Positions 27,750 to 37,435 of a DNA stretch of 64,000 bases are shown in pieces. A program made the translations under genes and the position numbers. The notes beneath the pieces were generated by a model, which saw nothing but the letters and a program-made list of their open reading frames with translations, was not told the DNA's origin and ran no database searches. Position 1 is the first letter of the stretch. Each line of letters opens with the position of its first letter. The stretch comes from Oceanobacillus profundus (GTDB lineage: Bacteria; Bacillota; Bacilli; Bacillales; Amphibacillaceae): assembly GCF_003515705.1 (NCBI RefSeq), contig NZ_QWEH01000005.1, positions 62,001 to 126,000 of the forward strand. The letters are read 5' to 3'.

Positions 27750-29481
27750 ACTGTAACCTCCTCTCTTCTTCCTCCAATTCACTTAACTCTTTAAATTTAC
27801 GATATTGATTAGAATACCAATTATTGGATTGAATGAGAGTTTCATGGCTACCCATTTCAACTACCTTTCCATCTATTAATACGATAATTTTGTCTACCCT
27901 CTGTGTAAGCTCAAAGTTATTTGTAACAATTATATTCGTTTTTTCTCGTCGAAACCTCAGTAGTTTCTCAAAAATCGCAACCGCACTCTTTGAATCTATG
28001 AAGGAAAAAATATCATCTAATAATAGTAATTCGGAATTTTTTAAAAGTGCTCTAGATAGTGCTAATTTTTGAAGTTGCCCCCCCGATAGATTCTTTCCAC
28101 TTCCCCCGATACTCGAATTTAAAGTTAAATTTGAATTTTTCACTTCTTTATGAAGGCTGGTAATTTGCAAAACTTCCTCTATCTTCTCCTTTGCAGATGA
28201 ACTACCCAAGATTAAATTTTCGTAAATGGTTTTCGATAAATTTGATGGTTCTTGAGGCACATATGCAACAAGGTTTGATAGATTCTTTTGGGAAAGCTCT
28301 CTGTAAGGAACATTTGAAATACTAGCGCTGCCCTCATAGGTATCATACTCTCCTGCAAAGAATGAAATTAAAGAACTTTTCCCGCTACCTGTCTTCCCAA
28401 CTATTGCAATATTTTCTCCCCTTCTAACTATCAGATTCACATCACTCAGGGCATTTGAATTTCCTCTTCTAAGACTAAAATGCTCAAAACGTATATCTGT
28501 TAGTGATTTAATATTACGAGTAAAACTTGAATTGTTTTTCGTGTTATCCACATAATCTATAAACCGACTTGCTGATGCATTTCCCTGTTGGAAAAAATTT
28601 ATAAAATCTCCTAACGCTCTTATAGGCCAATGCAGTAAGTTTATATAAAACAAAAAAGTGATCAATGCGCCAATTGTTATGTCACCCACAGCAATTAAAT
28701 ATGAACCATACCCCAATGTAATAACGTAATTAATACGAATCAACGTAACAATGATAGGATGAAACATACTAACTGTTCGCGCTAAAACAATCTCAGAATT
28801 TGTAACACCTTGATTCAACCGAAAAAAACTCTCCACGTACTTTTTTTCTAACATAAATATCCGAATCAAGCGTAATCCATTAAAAAATTCTAGACTGTGA
28901 TTGTTAAGGTAGCCTTTTTTATCTTGTACATCCATACTATTTTGGTGCACTTGCTTTCCTAACCTTTTTACTACAAAAATAATTAATAGCATGGGCGGCA
29001 GGGAAACGATTGTTAGTTTCCAGCTGATCATTATACTCATTGTAAAAATAACCAGAAGTCCAATTACAGTACTCATAAAACTTAGGATTCCAAATCCGAA
29101 GCTAGATCCAATAGTATTGATATCGTTATTCATTATAGTCAAAGCATTCCCCTGATCATTAGGTGCTTTTTTGTTGTACAAGGTTCGATAAAACATGTCT
29201 TTCCTTAGTTCCTTTTGAATAAAAAATTCTCCTCCAAATAGAGAGGATGACCAGATATAAATCACAACAAAGTGAAATAAAGCAATTGCGACCAGTAATA
29301 TGACTTCTGATATTAACTTAGACTGAGTTAGATTCCCGGACGTCAATGAATCGATTATATCCCCAATTAATTTTGGGGGGATTACTTGTAATATTTCAGA
29401 AAAGATTAAAAAAGTAAAAGCAATGAGATAAAGTATAGTGCGTTTGCTTAAGTATCTTTTAAATATATCAACTAGATACAT
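27742..29481 (-). CDS. ABC exporter half-transporter, subunit A
   Basis: 579 residues: six predicted membrane helices then an ATPase domain with Walker A GKTGSGKSS, a canonical LSGGQ and Walker B LLLLDDIFSFID, where the catalytic Glu is Asp. Paired with subunit B, this gives one complete site (Glu of B with LSGGQ of A) and one degenerate site, the usual pattern of heterodimeric exporters such as BmrCD. It overlaps the 29472-30467 gene by 10 bases. Confidence 0.88.
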   Translation of the reverse strand: MYLVDIFKRYLSKRTILYLIAFTFLIFSEILQVIPPKLIGDIIDSLTSGNLTQSKLISEVILLVAIALFHFVVIYIWSSSLFGGEFFIQKELRKDMFYRTLYNKKAPNDQGNALTIMNNDINTIGSSFGFGILSFMSTVIGLLVIFTMSIMISWKLTIVSLPPMLLIIFVVKRLGKQVHQNSMDVQDKKGYLNNHSLEFFNGLRLIRIFMLEKKYVESFFRLNQGVTNSEIVLARTVSMFHPIIVTLIRINYVITLGYGSYLIAVGDITIGALITFLFYINLLHWPIRALGDFINFFQQGNASASRFIDYVDNTKNNSSFTRNIKSLTDIRFEHFSLRRGNSNALSDVNLIVRRGENIAIVGKTGSGKSSLISFFAGEYDTYEGSASISNVPYRELSQKNLSNLVAYVPQEPSNLSKTIYENLILGSSSAKEKIEEVLQITSLHKEVKNSNLTLNSSIGGSGKNLSGGQLQKLALSRALLKNSELLLLDDIFSFIDSKSAVAIFEKLLRFRREKTNIIVTNNFELTQRVDKIIVLIDGKVVEMGSHETLIQSNNWYSNQYRKFKELSELEEEERRLQCE

Positions 29482-30467
29482 GTAGAGTCACCTATTCGCT
29501 TTAAAACACGCTGTAATAACTGTATTTCTTTTTCCTGTATATCCTTTATTTTTTCTACGAGTCCTAATATTACACGTTCATTTTTCCTTAACATATAACG
29601 CAAAACAGATTTCTTTAGATTTTCTACCATTATTACAATATTATTTATTTCATAAATATAACTTTTATCTATTAAACCTAGTTTGTGTATTTCACGTATT
29701 ATAAACTGTATAATATATTTATGCTCAACAAGAATTTGAAAGTTTTTAATATTCAACTCCCTTTCTTGACTACCTATTGCTTTCAAATGTTGGATTAATA
29801 ACTTGTAATTATCAAGACCGTATGCATAATCATTGCTAGGATATAGCTTTTTAATATTAGAATGTATTTCGATGCAGTCCTTCGAATTTAAATAATCTTT
29901 TAACTGGGACGATATTTCATTTAACATATTTTTTATTTCCGGTTGAGAATGATGGATAGCTTTATAAAGATATACGTTTCTTTTTGAAGATTCTTGAGGA
30001 TTTGCGTAAACGTAAGCATTGCAAATATGTTTTTTATGAAGTACTTTTCTTTCGAGCATCCCATTTTTGTTAACAGCTACAAACATGAAAGTTTCTTTAC
30101 TACTGTCATACCCATATATCAATATATCGTTGGTTTTAAATGATCTGGAAAAAGAGGTTTGATATTGGAGGTAATACTGATCAAGATATAAACGAATGTA
30201 GAATCCCGCACGTAGTGATTCTATTAAAAATTCATCTACTAATCTATCTTTTAAGGAAAGGGAACTAATGGATACAAATGGAGTGGGTTCTTTTGCTACG
30301 TTATGGTATTCAAAAATATCTAAGGATTGTTTTTCTTTATGTCCGTACAATTGAATACTTTGTGCAAAGTACCATATTGCTTCACGGTCACTCAATATGG
30401 ACAGGGGAAATGCATGATTACTACTAGCACTAATTAATGGTGTTGTGATATTATGCGTTATTTTCAA
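29472..30467 (-). CDS. C39-like second-subtype protein, catalytic residues lost
   Basis: 331 residues. Resembles 9968-11020 around LSIL and IYGYD, but the positions of the Cys (now within ASSNHAFPLSIL) and the His (now in KTNDILIYGYD) are not conserved. The C-terminal half is helical. It may be a structural or docking partner of the M29 and BtrH-like neighbours rather than an enzyme. It overlaps the ABC gene downstream and the M29 gene upstream. Confidence 0.5.
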   Translation of the reverse strand: MKITHNITTPLISASSNHAFPLSILSDREAIWYFAQSIQLYGHKEKQSLDIFEYHNVAKEPTPFVSISSLSLKDRLVDEFLIESLRAGFYIRLYLDQYYLQYQTSFSRSFKTNDILIYGYDSSKETFMFVAVNKNGMLERKVLHKKHICNAYVYANPQESSKRNVYLYKAIHHSQPEIKNMLNEISSQLKDYLNSKDCIEIHSNIKKLYPSNDYAYGLDNYKLLIQHLKAIGSQERELNIKNFQILVEHKYIIQFIIREIHKLGLIDKSYIYEINNIVIMVENLKKSVLRYMLRKNERVILGLVEKIKDIQEKEIQLLQRVLKRIGDSTCI

Positions 30468-31582
30468 TTTTCTCCCTCCATTAAATAGTTTAGTTGCTGC
30501 AACTCTTCTGGAATAAATAACCCATCTTTTCTAATGAGCTCTCCATCAAAGAACAGTTCACCGCCTCCGTATTCTTTTTGTTGATTTAAAATAAAATCTA
30601 CATGAATAGATGATTCATTCCCGTTATATGCCATTGGGAATGCTTGTCCTAATGCAAGATGTAAACTTCCAAACATTTTTTCATCAAACAGGAGATTATT
30701 TAGAGGCTTTTTAATATATGGATTCAACCCAATCCCAAACTCTCCAATGTATTGAGATCCTTCATCTGTAGATATAATTCGGTGTAAAGTATCTTGATTC
30801 CTTGATTTAAAGCTAATAACCTTACCATTTTTAAATTCAAGAAACACGTCTTCCAATAGTTCTCCGTTTAGTGAAGTAATACAATTAAAATGGATATACC
30901 CTTCCACTGTTTCTTTTATCGGTGCAGAAAATATTTCTCCATCCGGAATGTTGTATTTACAATCACATAGATAGTTCCCAATTCGTTTCATTGAAAAAGT
31001 CAGATTTGTATTCGGGGATTTAATTTCAACCGTGTTGGTGTTGTTCATTAAACGTTGTAGAGGTATGACATCTCTCTTAAGTTTCTCATAATTAAAAGTA
31101 GACGCTTTATAATACGTATCTACTAACTCTGTTGAACCAATTTTGGCCAATTGTGCCATTCCATAGGTGGGGTATTGAAGCAATGTCCAATTTTCTTTCA
31201 TCAAATATGCATGCTGATAAGGATTTAAGAATCGTCTGTTGTATAGAGACAGCTTATCTTTAGGGATATCTTCAAACTCATAAAGGTTCTCATGGGACTT
31301 AATACCAATATAAACATCCATATTCTTTAAACGATACAATTCCTGATCAAGCCATAATTTTAAACTTTCTTCCGAAGAACCCATTATTAATTCTTTTATG
31401 TGTTTCGTCTTGTACGTTCGTAAGTAAGGGAGTGCCCCTCGATTGTATATTTCCTTAATAATTTCGTTAACAAAATTATTAACTTCTCCTTGAACATCTA
31501 TCATTACCTTATTTCCTTTTTGAATGTGATTTGAGGTTATTAATCGTTGTATTATTTCTTTTTGTTGAACGGTTGAAAGCAT
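30464..31582 (-). CDS. M29-type (AmpS) aminopeptidase-like protein B
   Basis: 372 residues, paralogue of 7648-8709. The metal ligands are kept: Glu in GEFGIGLNP, Glu in DEKMFG, His in SLHLALGQ and HxD in IHVDFIL. It is flanked by two C39/BtrH-like proteins, repeating the arrangement of the left operon but without a carrier protein or ligase. Likely removes an aminoacyl group from an intermediate or product, perhaps near export since the ABC genes follow. Confidence 0.8.
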   Translation of the reverse strand: MLSTVQQKEIIQRLITSNHIQKGNKVMIDVQGEVNNFVNEIIKEIYNRGALPYLRTYKTKHIKELIMGSSEESLKLWLDQELYRLKNMDVYIGIKSHENLYEFEDIPKDKLSLYNRRFLNPYQHAYLMKENWTLLQYPTYGMAQLAKIGSTELVDTYYKASTFNYEKLKRDVIPLQRLMNNTNTVEIKSPNTNLTFSMKRIGNYLCDCKYNIPDGEIFSAPIKETVEGYIHFNCITSLNGELLEDVFLEFKNGKVISFKSRNQDTLHRIISTDEGSQYIGEFGIGLNPYIKKPLNNLLFDEKMFGSLHLALGQAFPMAYNGNESSIHVDFILNQQKEYGGGELFFDGELIRKDGLFIPEELQQLNYLMEGEN

Positions 31583-31591
31583 ACCATCACC

Positions 31592-32527
31592 CTATCTTAA
31601 TAATAATTGATTTAATTTTATTTCTATTTCCCATAAAGAATTGACTTTTTCTAGAACTAAGTTTTCTTTCACACGGTTACGTAAAATAGCTTTGTTCAAC
31701 ATATTCCGTAGCGAATCTGCTATTTGGGATGATTTCTTAGCCAAGTTTAGCACCTCACCATCAAAACCCACAAAATTAGCAAAATGAACAAACATTTCTC
31801 TTGAACCAGATAATAGTGTAAACGACGCACTAAGATGCTGTAGGGTTTCAACTAAGTTATTGAAATAGGGAGATTTTAGTTTCAAGAGGTCATCCACAGA
31901 ATCAAATAATTCATATGTTTCATTCCGGTTGTCTATGAAGTCTTGAAATAATTTCTTAGTTTTTTCTTTTAAATCATCCATATTGTTGAAAGTTATAGGC
32001 TCAAAATAACTAATATATCTAAATCCACAGCCATTTTTGTAGGCAATCTCTAATTCACTTAGCGGATACTGAAATTTTGAAAAGATTGGTGCAGTTTCGT
32101 CGATAATATCTATTAAATTATCACGGAATCCCTTAATCATTATGGAATGAGGTGATTTTTCTTTTTGGTAACTCTGCTTTCGGTGTGGGAGATGAAATGT
32201 GTCTACTGACACAAACACAATATTCCCACTATCTATAATCTCTTTAATTCCCTCTTGTATATTATATAAAGATTCTGAATGTATATCTCTCTTTTCCAGT
32301 CCAATCAATTGCCAATCAGAATGTTGAAAACCCAGCTCATCAAAGTGGTATCTAGATTTTTTTTGTTTAATAATCTGAATCATTATCTCATTTGTTGAAT
32401 CTAAGCAATTATAATACAGTGCTTCTACTCGATATCCCATTTGTTTTAAATAACTAACATACTGACTTTTACTGCAATCCAAATAATTTAGATCAAACAA
32501 GTATTTTCCTTCTAAATCGATTCCCAT
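31592..32527 (-). CDS. BtrH/C39-like protein (module B)
   Basis: 311 residues. A candidate triad is visible: Cys in LDCSKSQYV near residue 18, His in SPHSIMIKGF and Asp in DIIDETAPIF. The C-terminal half is helical. It is of the same type as 636-1628 and 8712-9689. With the M29 gene 9 bases downstream it forms a second transfer/deprotection module. The donor carrier could be ACP 3 in the same operon. Confidence 0.58.
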   Translation of the reverse strand: MGIDLEGKYLFDLNYLDCSKSQYVSYLKQMGYRVEALYYNCLDSTNEIMIQIIKQKKSRYHFDELGFQHSDWQLIGLEKRDIHSESLYNIQEGIKEIIDSGNIVFVSVDTFHLPHRKQSYQKEKSPHSIMIKGFRDNLIDIIDETAPIFSKFQYPLSELEIAYKNGCGFRYISYFEPITFNNMDDLKEKTKKLFQDFIDNRNETYELFDSVDDLLKLKSPYFNNLVETLQHLSASFTLLSGSREMFVHFANFVGFDGEVLNLAKKSSQIADSLRNMLNKAILRNRVKENLVLEKVNSLWEIEIKLNQLLLR

Positions 32528-32549
32528 ACTTTTTGTCTCCTTTTTGGTA

Positions 32550-33407
32550 TTACCTTAATAAGGGACAGAAATCTGTACATTTCCTTCCTTTTACTAACGA
32601 TTCTATTATTTCAATCAACTTATCCATTGCAGAAGGATGTTGATGATAATATTCTACTTGCTCTAATTTATATACCTTATTAAACTGGTCTATCAATTCG
32701 AATTTCCAATCTTTTTCACCTATAATCAGCGTTAGATTTTGTACTAACATTAATTCTTTCATTGGGATTAGCTTGTCTATCTGCTCGATAAGAGAAGAGG
32801 AAATTCTTTGTCCATGAAGATATAACAAATGCGAACCAAACTTAGTAAAATAATTATATTGATGAATATCAAAATCACTTAACGTATAATAATCATATCC
32901 GGTTACTAATTCTTGGGAGTCTAGCGATCCTATCCTGTTTAGTTTTTGAAGAACTTCTTTGGCAAATATATCTCTTGACTTCGGAATAGGCGCAATTATG
33001 GGAGAAATAGCTATTACTTTGCAATCAATGTTATAAAGTTTTTCTATTTTCTGGCAAACTCTACAAGCAATTATCCCACCTAGCGCGTTTCCAACAAGAT
33101 ATAATACCGGAGGTTTAAACAACTTAATACCAATTTTCACTACTCTAAGACTATCCTCATACATTGTCTGAAGATTAACCTCTTCCATTGATCCTTTACT
33201 ATCTCCACATCCCTTATAGTCAAATTGAATGAACTTTTGCCCTCTTTTTTCAAGATGTTTTCTTAAATTAGAAAAAAGATAATTCTTTTCACTCATTGCT
33301 TGACCTAAGCCAGGAAATGTAACAACTAAGCTATCACACTCGTTGGAACCATATTCTATTAGTCCACATATCTCTTTATTTTTACCCAACCAGCGCTGTT
33401 TCCACAT
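32550..33407 (-). CDS. Alpha/beta-hydrolase-fold protein lacking the nucleophile Ser
   Basis: 285 residues of the serine aminopeptidase/thioesterase-like alpha/beta-hydrolase type: VVTFPGLGQAM oxyanion region, FIQFDYKGCGDSKG, then the nucleophile elbow reads LVGNALGGI, with Ala where G-x-S-x-G has Ser. An intact copy of the fold lies just upstream (33423-34214). The protein may be a non-catalytic partner or use another residue. It opens 15 bases after its neighbour. Confidence 0.7.
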   Translation of the reverse strand: MWKQRWLGKNKEICGLIEYGSNECDSLVVTFPGLGQAMSEKNYLFSNLRKHLEKRGQKFIQFDYKGCGDSKGSMEEVNLQTMYEDSLRVVKIGIKLFKPPVLYLVGNALGGIIACRVCQKIEKLYNIDCKVIAISPIIAPIPKSRDIFAKEVLQKLNRIGSLDSQELVTGYDYYTLSDFDIHQYNYFTKFGSHLLYLHGQRISSSLIEQIDKLIPMKELMLVQNLTLIIGEKDWKFELIDQFNKVYKLEQVEYYHQHPSAMDKLIEIIESLVKGRKCTDFCPLLR

Positions 33408-33422
33408 GTAATATCCTCCATT

Positions 33423-34214
33423 CTACCCGAATTGTGATAAAAGCCAATTCAACGTCTTTGTCATTAATAAGTTTTCAAATTTCTCCGAAGTAAATAAGTG
33501 GCCTGCTTTCGGTATAGTAAGGGTTTGATTTTTAGCGCTCTCATTATATATTGGTAATTCATTTATTTCCATGTGTACCATTTCCTCTTGTACCAAAGGG
33601 TCATCTCCTCCAAATATAAGTAGGGATTTATCATTATAGGATTTAATCTCATTCATAATATTTACCCTTTGTAGATCACGGTAAAAATCCATACTAATCC
33701 ATAATCCTGCCCATGGCATTACTATTTTATCTTTCTGCACCTCATGACGAGAGAATCTAGGTCTTTTATTATTTGGATAATTTCCCCCGTATTCATTGAA
33801 AAGAGGACTCCAAATAACCACTTTATCAACTTTTGTTCGATTTGCTGCCATTATTGCAATTCTCGCACCGTCACTAAATCCTAAATAAGCAATCTTGCTA
33901 TTATCTACAAAATCAAGATTTGTTGTGTAACGATAAGCAGCTTGTATGTTTGATACTTTTGTGGAAGTTGTCATATCATAATAAAACCCATCACTAAGAC
34001 CCATCCCATAATAATCAAATCTAAGAGTAGCAATCCCTCTTTCAGCTAGCACACGGGCATATTTTACCGCTAGTCGATGCACTTCGTATCTTTCCCCGTT
34101 CTTACCCGGACAGTAAATGACAGCGGGACAGGTCCCTTTTAAGTTCTCTGGTATATGTAATACTCCTGCTAGACGTCCCTGATCTTCAAGTTCTATCAAT
34201 CTCTCAATTGTCAT
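33423..34214 (-). CDS. Alpha/beta hydrolase
   Basis: About 263 residues. Nucleophile elbow GFSDG (Ser), acid in FGGDDPL and His in AGHLFTS give a full triad; FDYYGMGLSDG is the typical preceding strand. The start ATG at 34214 is chosen because AGAGGGG lies 6 bases before it; a longer frame lacks a ribosome site. It may hydrolyse or transfer an acyl thioester or ester made by the carrier, ligase and hotdog genes of the same operon. Confidence 0.8.
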   Translation of the reverse strand: MTIERLIELEDQGRLAGVLHIPENLKGTCPAVIYCPGKNGERYEVHRLAVKYARVLAERGIATLRFDYYGMGLSDGFYYDMTTSTKVSNIQAAYRYTTNLDFVDNSKIAYLGFSDGARIAIMAANRTKVDKVVIWSPLFNEYGGNYPNNKRPRFSRHEVQKDKIVMPWAGLWISMDFYRDLQRVNIMNEIKSYNDKSLLIFGGDDPLVQEEMVHMEINELPIYNESAKNQTLTIPKAGHLFTSEKFENLLMTKTLNWLLSQFG

Positions 34215-34605
34215 GACAGACCCCTCTTCGAAAAATAAATTTAGCCTTCGCAACCGTAATTTGATTTACTTTACCGAATGATTTAAAAATGACTTGCTCA
34301 TAATCAATATATTCTACTGTGATGGAATAACTTATGATGTCACCTGGATATATGCTGTGAAGAAACCTAGACTGTATTTTACTAGGAGATAAATTATAGA
34401 TAGATAGTTCCTTAAACTTGTTTGCTGCTTTGATTGATTGAAGCATACCTTCCACTACTAGCATTCCTGGAAAGATACTATATTCTTTAAAATGCCCTTG
34501 TAGAAAAAAATCGCTATAGCTAACATATTTTTGACTCTTAATTTCATCTTGACTTACTTCTATTTGGTCAATTAAGCACCATGGCTTTTGAAATTCTAAC
34601 ATCAT
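34204..34605 (-). CDS. Hotdog-fold dehydratase/thioesterase-like protein 1
   Basis: About 133 residues of the FabA/FabZ hotdog fold, with the active-site pattern QGHFKEYSIFPGMLVVEGM, including His and the conserved Glu. An AGGAG site 7 bases before the ATG at 34605 sets the start, which overlaps the end of the other hotdog gene. It probably dehydrates or acts on an acyl group bound to ACP 3. Confidence 0.78.
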   Translation of the reverse strand: MMLEFQKPWCLIDQIEVSQDEIKSQKYVSYSDFFLQGHFKEYSIFPGMLVVEGMLQSIKAANKFKELSIYNLSPSKIQSRFLHSIYPGDIISYSITVEYIDYEQVIFKSFGKVNQITVAKAKFIFRRGVCHDN

Positions 34606-35006
34606 TTTTGTACTCCTACTGTTAAAATACAACCCATTATTATTTTATTATTAGATGTAACTTTTCCTTCAAGAATAGCTTGTTTGTCATGAATACGAAG
34701 CGGTTTAACTTCAAACGAAAGCATGCCACCATATAAAGGTGCCTTTTGAATATAATCACTTTTTACAGATCCAAGAACTGGAAACTCATTTTTTTGAAGT
34801 GGTTTGGTTTCAAGCTGAATAAAAATGACAGCTGTTTGTGCAACTCCTTCAAGCATGATTGAATAAGGAACTTCTTCTTTATTGTCCAGCCAATATAACT
34901 TTTGGGTATTTAGTTTTGTCCTTAGAAGTTTAGAAGGTTGATAGGTATCAACCTTCTCTACAAGGCGAAAGGGTAATTGATGTGGTAAAAGATCCATATA
35001 GTTCAT
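34602..35006 (-). CDS. Hotdog-fold protein 2
   Basis: About 134 residues. LLPHQLPFRLVEKV and SIMLEGVAQTAV match the FabZ-like fold, but the GHF active-site His segment is absent, so it is likely the non-catalytic partner of hotdog protein 1 in a heterodimer. ATG at 35006 follows AAAGGTG by 6 bases and overlaps the methyltransferase stop. Confidence 0.7.
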   Translation of the reverse strand: MNYMDLLPHQLPFRLVEKVDTYQPSKLLRTKLNTQKLYWLDNKEEVPYSIMLEGVAQTAVIFIQLETKPLQKNEFPVLGSVKSDYIQKAPLYGGMLSFEVKPLRIHDKQAILEGKVTSNNKIIMGCILTVGVQK

Positions 35007-35007
35007 G

Positions 35008-35766
35008 TCAAACACCTTTACTCTTTTGATACTTCATAATCATTCTAGGGGAAGTCGCGGAATATGGCTGGTTATTGAAATACCCAAAAGAATCCCTTAA
35101 TTGTAGACCACTTATTTGATTCATATGGATAATCTCAGAAGCCGTGTAGAGTCTTAAATTTAGTAAAAACTCTTTCTCTTCACCATGTTCTTCCCATTTA
35201 ATTATTTCATTCCATCGACCAGTTAGATAGTTGAACTCTCTTTGATTCCATACGAATTTATTATTCATGTAGTACCAAGACTGCTTATTGTAATTATTTA
35301 CCTTTGCTTCCCGATTATCCAAATCTTGTATAAATACTCCATTTGGTCTTAAGGCTCGATAAACATTTTTTAATGTAATCTCGTCATCCTGTTGCCTTTC
35401 AACATAGCCAAATGCTGTTCCCATATTTATTACAGCATCATATTCATTAAGATAATTCATATTTCTCATATCAGAATAGATGAAATTAATAGACACTGAT
35501 TCCCTTTTTGCTCTATTTTTAGCTTCTTCTAACAAATCACGCGAAGCATCTAATCCCGTAACATTATATCCGTATTTAGCTAAAGGTATTGAAATCCTTC
35601 CTTGACCACATCCTAAATCAAGAATCTTAGCATCACCAGTTAGTTCGAGATTGTTAATCAGAAATTGAAGTTCATCGTTCGTTCGATCTTTGGTTAATAT
35701 CTCTTCCGAGAATTTTAAGTAATCACTCGAAAAGAAACTCTGCCATTTTTCCATAAAAAACTTCAT
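35008..35766 (-). CDS. SAM-dependent methyltransferase, class I
   Basis: 252 residues. Motif I ILDLGCGQGRISIPLAKYG near residue 50 and the acidic GLDAS loop bind S-adenosylmethionine; INMGTAFGYV follows. The type resembles the Methyltransf_25/11 families acting on small molecules. O- or N-methylation of the acyl or sugar part is possible. It is 11 bases downstream of the AMP ligase gene. Confidence 0.83.
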   Translation of the reverse strand: MKFFMEKWQSFFSSDYLKFSEEILTKDRTNDELQFLINNLELTGDAKILDLGCGQGRISIPLAKYGYNVTGLDASRDLLEEAKNRAKRESVSINFIYSDMRNMNYLNEYDAVINMGTAFGYVERQQDDEITLKNVYRALRPNGVFIQDLDNREAKVNNYNKQSWYYMNNKFVWNQREFNYLTGRWNEIIKWEEHGEEKEFLLNLRLYTASEIIHMNQISGLQLRDSFGYFNNQPYSATSPRMIMKYQKSKGV

Positions 35767-35777
35767 CTTCTTTCCTT

Positions 35778-37190
35778 TTATTTTGTTTGTTTTAATAGAA
35801 TACGACTCAGCTTTCCTGTACTTCCGTTCGGTATTTCTTGTTGTATTTTAATCTTGTCGGGCCAAAACTTAGTATCCCATTTTCTAATCTCTTTTCTTAA
35901 TAAAAGAGGATCGTAGCTTTTGGTAGGAACAATATGTGCTACCAGTTCAAATGCATGATTTTCTCTTTTAACTATCTCTACTATCGTGTCCTCAACATAT
36001 GGCGTAGCCCTTAATAACTCCTCTACGTCCTCCAGTTGTATATTGATACCATTCCGTATAAATATATTATCTGCCCTACCATAAATATACAGATTCTCTC
36101 CAATCATTTTTGCTATATCATGCGTATTTAGCCAACCATCTACCAATGCTTGTTCAGTTAACTTCTTTTGTCTAAAATACCCTTTCATCACACTTGGTCC
36201 CTTCACGTTTAAATAACCCTTAACCCCTTTACTAACTTGTTTCCCACTCTTATCGGTAATTTTAATTTTGAGGTTGCTTAGTGGATTTCCGACGGACGCT
36301 TCTTGAAAGGTTCCTTGCATCTTCTCCATACTGATTCTTGGTGAAGCCTCTGTAAGTCCATATCCATTAAAAACTTGGATAGTTTCCAGGAGCTTGTTAG
36401 AGATATCTAAATACTGGTACTTGTACAGCCTCTCACCACTAAGAACTACCTTTGTAAGTGATCGATATAGTTTGTAATTTTTTAGTTGAAGGATTTTAAA
36501 CATTAGGGAGGGGGTCAAAAACATCATCGTAACCTGATGCATTTTTATAAGCTTTATACTATGGAATGGGGATTCAGTATGTTTCTTCACTACAAACGAG
36601 GCACCTGCGATTAACCCAGCCATTAACTCTCCGGTTATAGAAGAAGCATAGAGGAGTGGACGGATAATTAAAAGTCTGTCTTCTTGTTCTATTTGTAATT
36701 GCTGTTTTATTTGTAAAGCATTGTTTATGATATTATCATACGTTAGCATGATGCCTTTTGGACTCCCAGTCGTTCCTGATGTATAAAGCACAAATGCCAC
36801 ACCTCTTAACTCTTTGTATCCCGTTACCTTGTGATTAATATCAATCTTAGTTAATTTTCCATCATCATCAACGTGAGCATTCTTCACTATTATCCCAAAT
36901 GTTGAGTTAAGTATTTTTTTGGTTTGATTTGGACTATTTATTAAGTCTATTGGAATAATAGTAACTTTCTCTGCCAAACACGCCAGGTACAAAGGGATTA
37001 GCTTCCAACCTAAAGTTATGTCTGTAAACATTACTGGTTGACCTTGTTTCTTATTAGATTCTGTATATGCTCGAATAAGTTCTTGATTATTTTTAGTAGT
37101 TTCATATATTTCTTGATAACAAATACTTCTATTATTGTTTCTTATACAGATACGTTCAGCCTTCTTTTTCATAAGTTTTAGAAGGTCCAA
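35778..37190 (-). CDS. AMP-dependent acyl ligase (ANL superfamily)
   Basis: 470 residues. ANL motifs: YTSGTTGSPKGI (A3), GYGLTEASPRIS (A5), LNTHDIA (A7), IRNGINIQLEDVEELL (A8) and GSTGKLSR with the C-terminal Lys (A10). Shorter than average because the N-terminus is reduced. It should adenylate a carboxylic acid and load ACP 3, whose gene is 5 bases upstream, or CoA. TTG start after GGAGG at 10-base spacing. No NRPS condensation domain is present anywhere in the window. Confidence 0.85.
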   Translation of the reverse strand: MDLLKLMKKKAERICIRNNNRSICYQEIYETTKNNQELIRAYTESNKKQGQPVMFTDITLGWKLIPLYLACLAEKVTIIPIDLINSPNQTKKILNSTFGIIVKNAHVDDDGKLTKIDINHKVTGYKELRGVAFVLYTSGTTGSPKGIMLTYDNIINNALQIKQQLQIEQEDRLLIIRPLLYASSITGELMAGLIAGASFVVKKHTESPFHSIKLIKMHQVTMMFLTPSLMFKILQLKNYKLYRSLTKVVLSGERLYKYQYLDISNKLLETIQVFNGYGLTEASPRISMEKMQGTFQEASVGNPLSNLKIKITDKSGKQVSKGVKGYLNVKGPSVMKGYFRQKKLTEQALVDGWLNTHDIAKMIGENLYIYGRADNIFIRNGINIQLEDVEELLRATPYVEDTIVEIVKRENHAFELVAHIVPTKSYDPLLLRKEIRKWDTKFWPDKIKIQQEIPNGSTGKLSRILLKQTK

Positions 37191-37195
37191 TTACA

Positions 37196-37435
37196 TTAAA
37201 CCTCCTTTTCTAACCTTTCAATTACCTCTCTAACTGTTGTTGTACTCTGTATATCCAATAAATCATCCGGGAATTCAATATGATACTCTTCTTCGATCAG
37301 CACCACAAATTCCATAAATCGTAGAGAATCGAATCCAATATCTATTATTGTATCTTCTTCATGAATAGACTTTATCGGTAATAAACCACAATATTTATCA
37401 CTTAATAGTTCAATGACTCTGTCTTTTATCTTCAT
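37196..37435 (-). CDS. Acyl carrier protein 3
   Basis: 79 residues with the phosphopantetheine Ser in IGFDSLRF near residue 36 and the usual acidic helices. Directly next to the AMP ligase, so the pair probably primes an acyl group that the hotdog proteins and hydrolases process. Its ATG overlaps the SRPBCC-PDZ stop. Confidence 0.88.
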   Translation of the reverse strand: MKIKDRVIELLSDKYCGLLPIKSIHEEDTIIDIGFDSLRFMEFVVLIEEEYHIEFPDDLLDIQSTTTVREVIERLEKEV

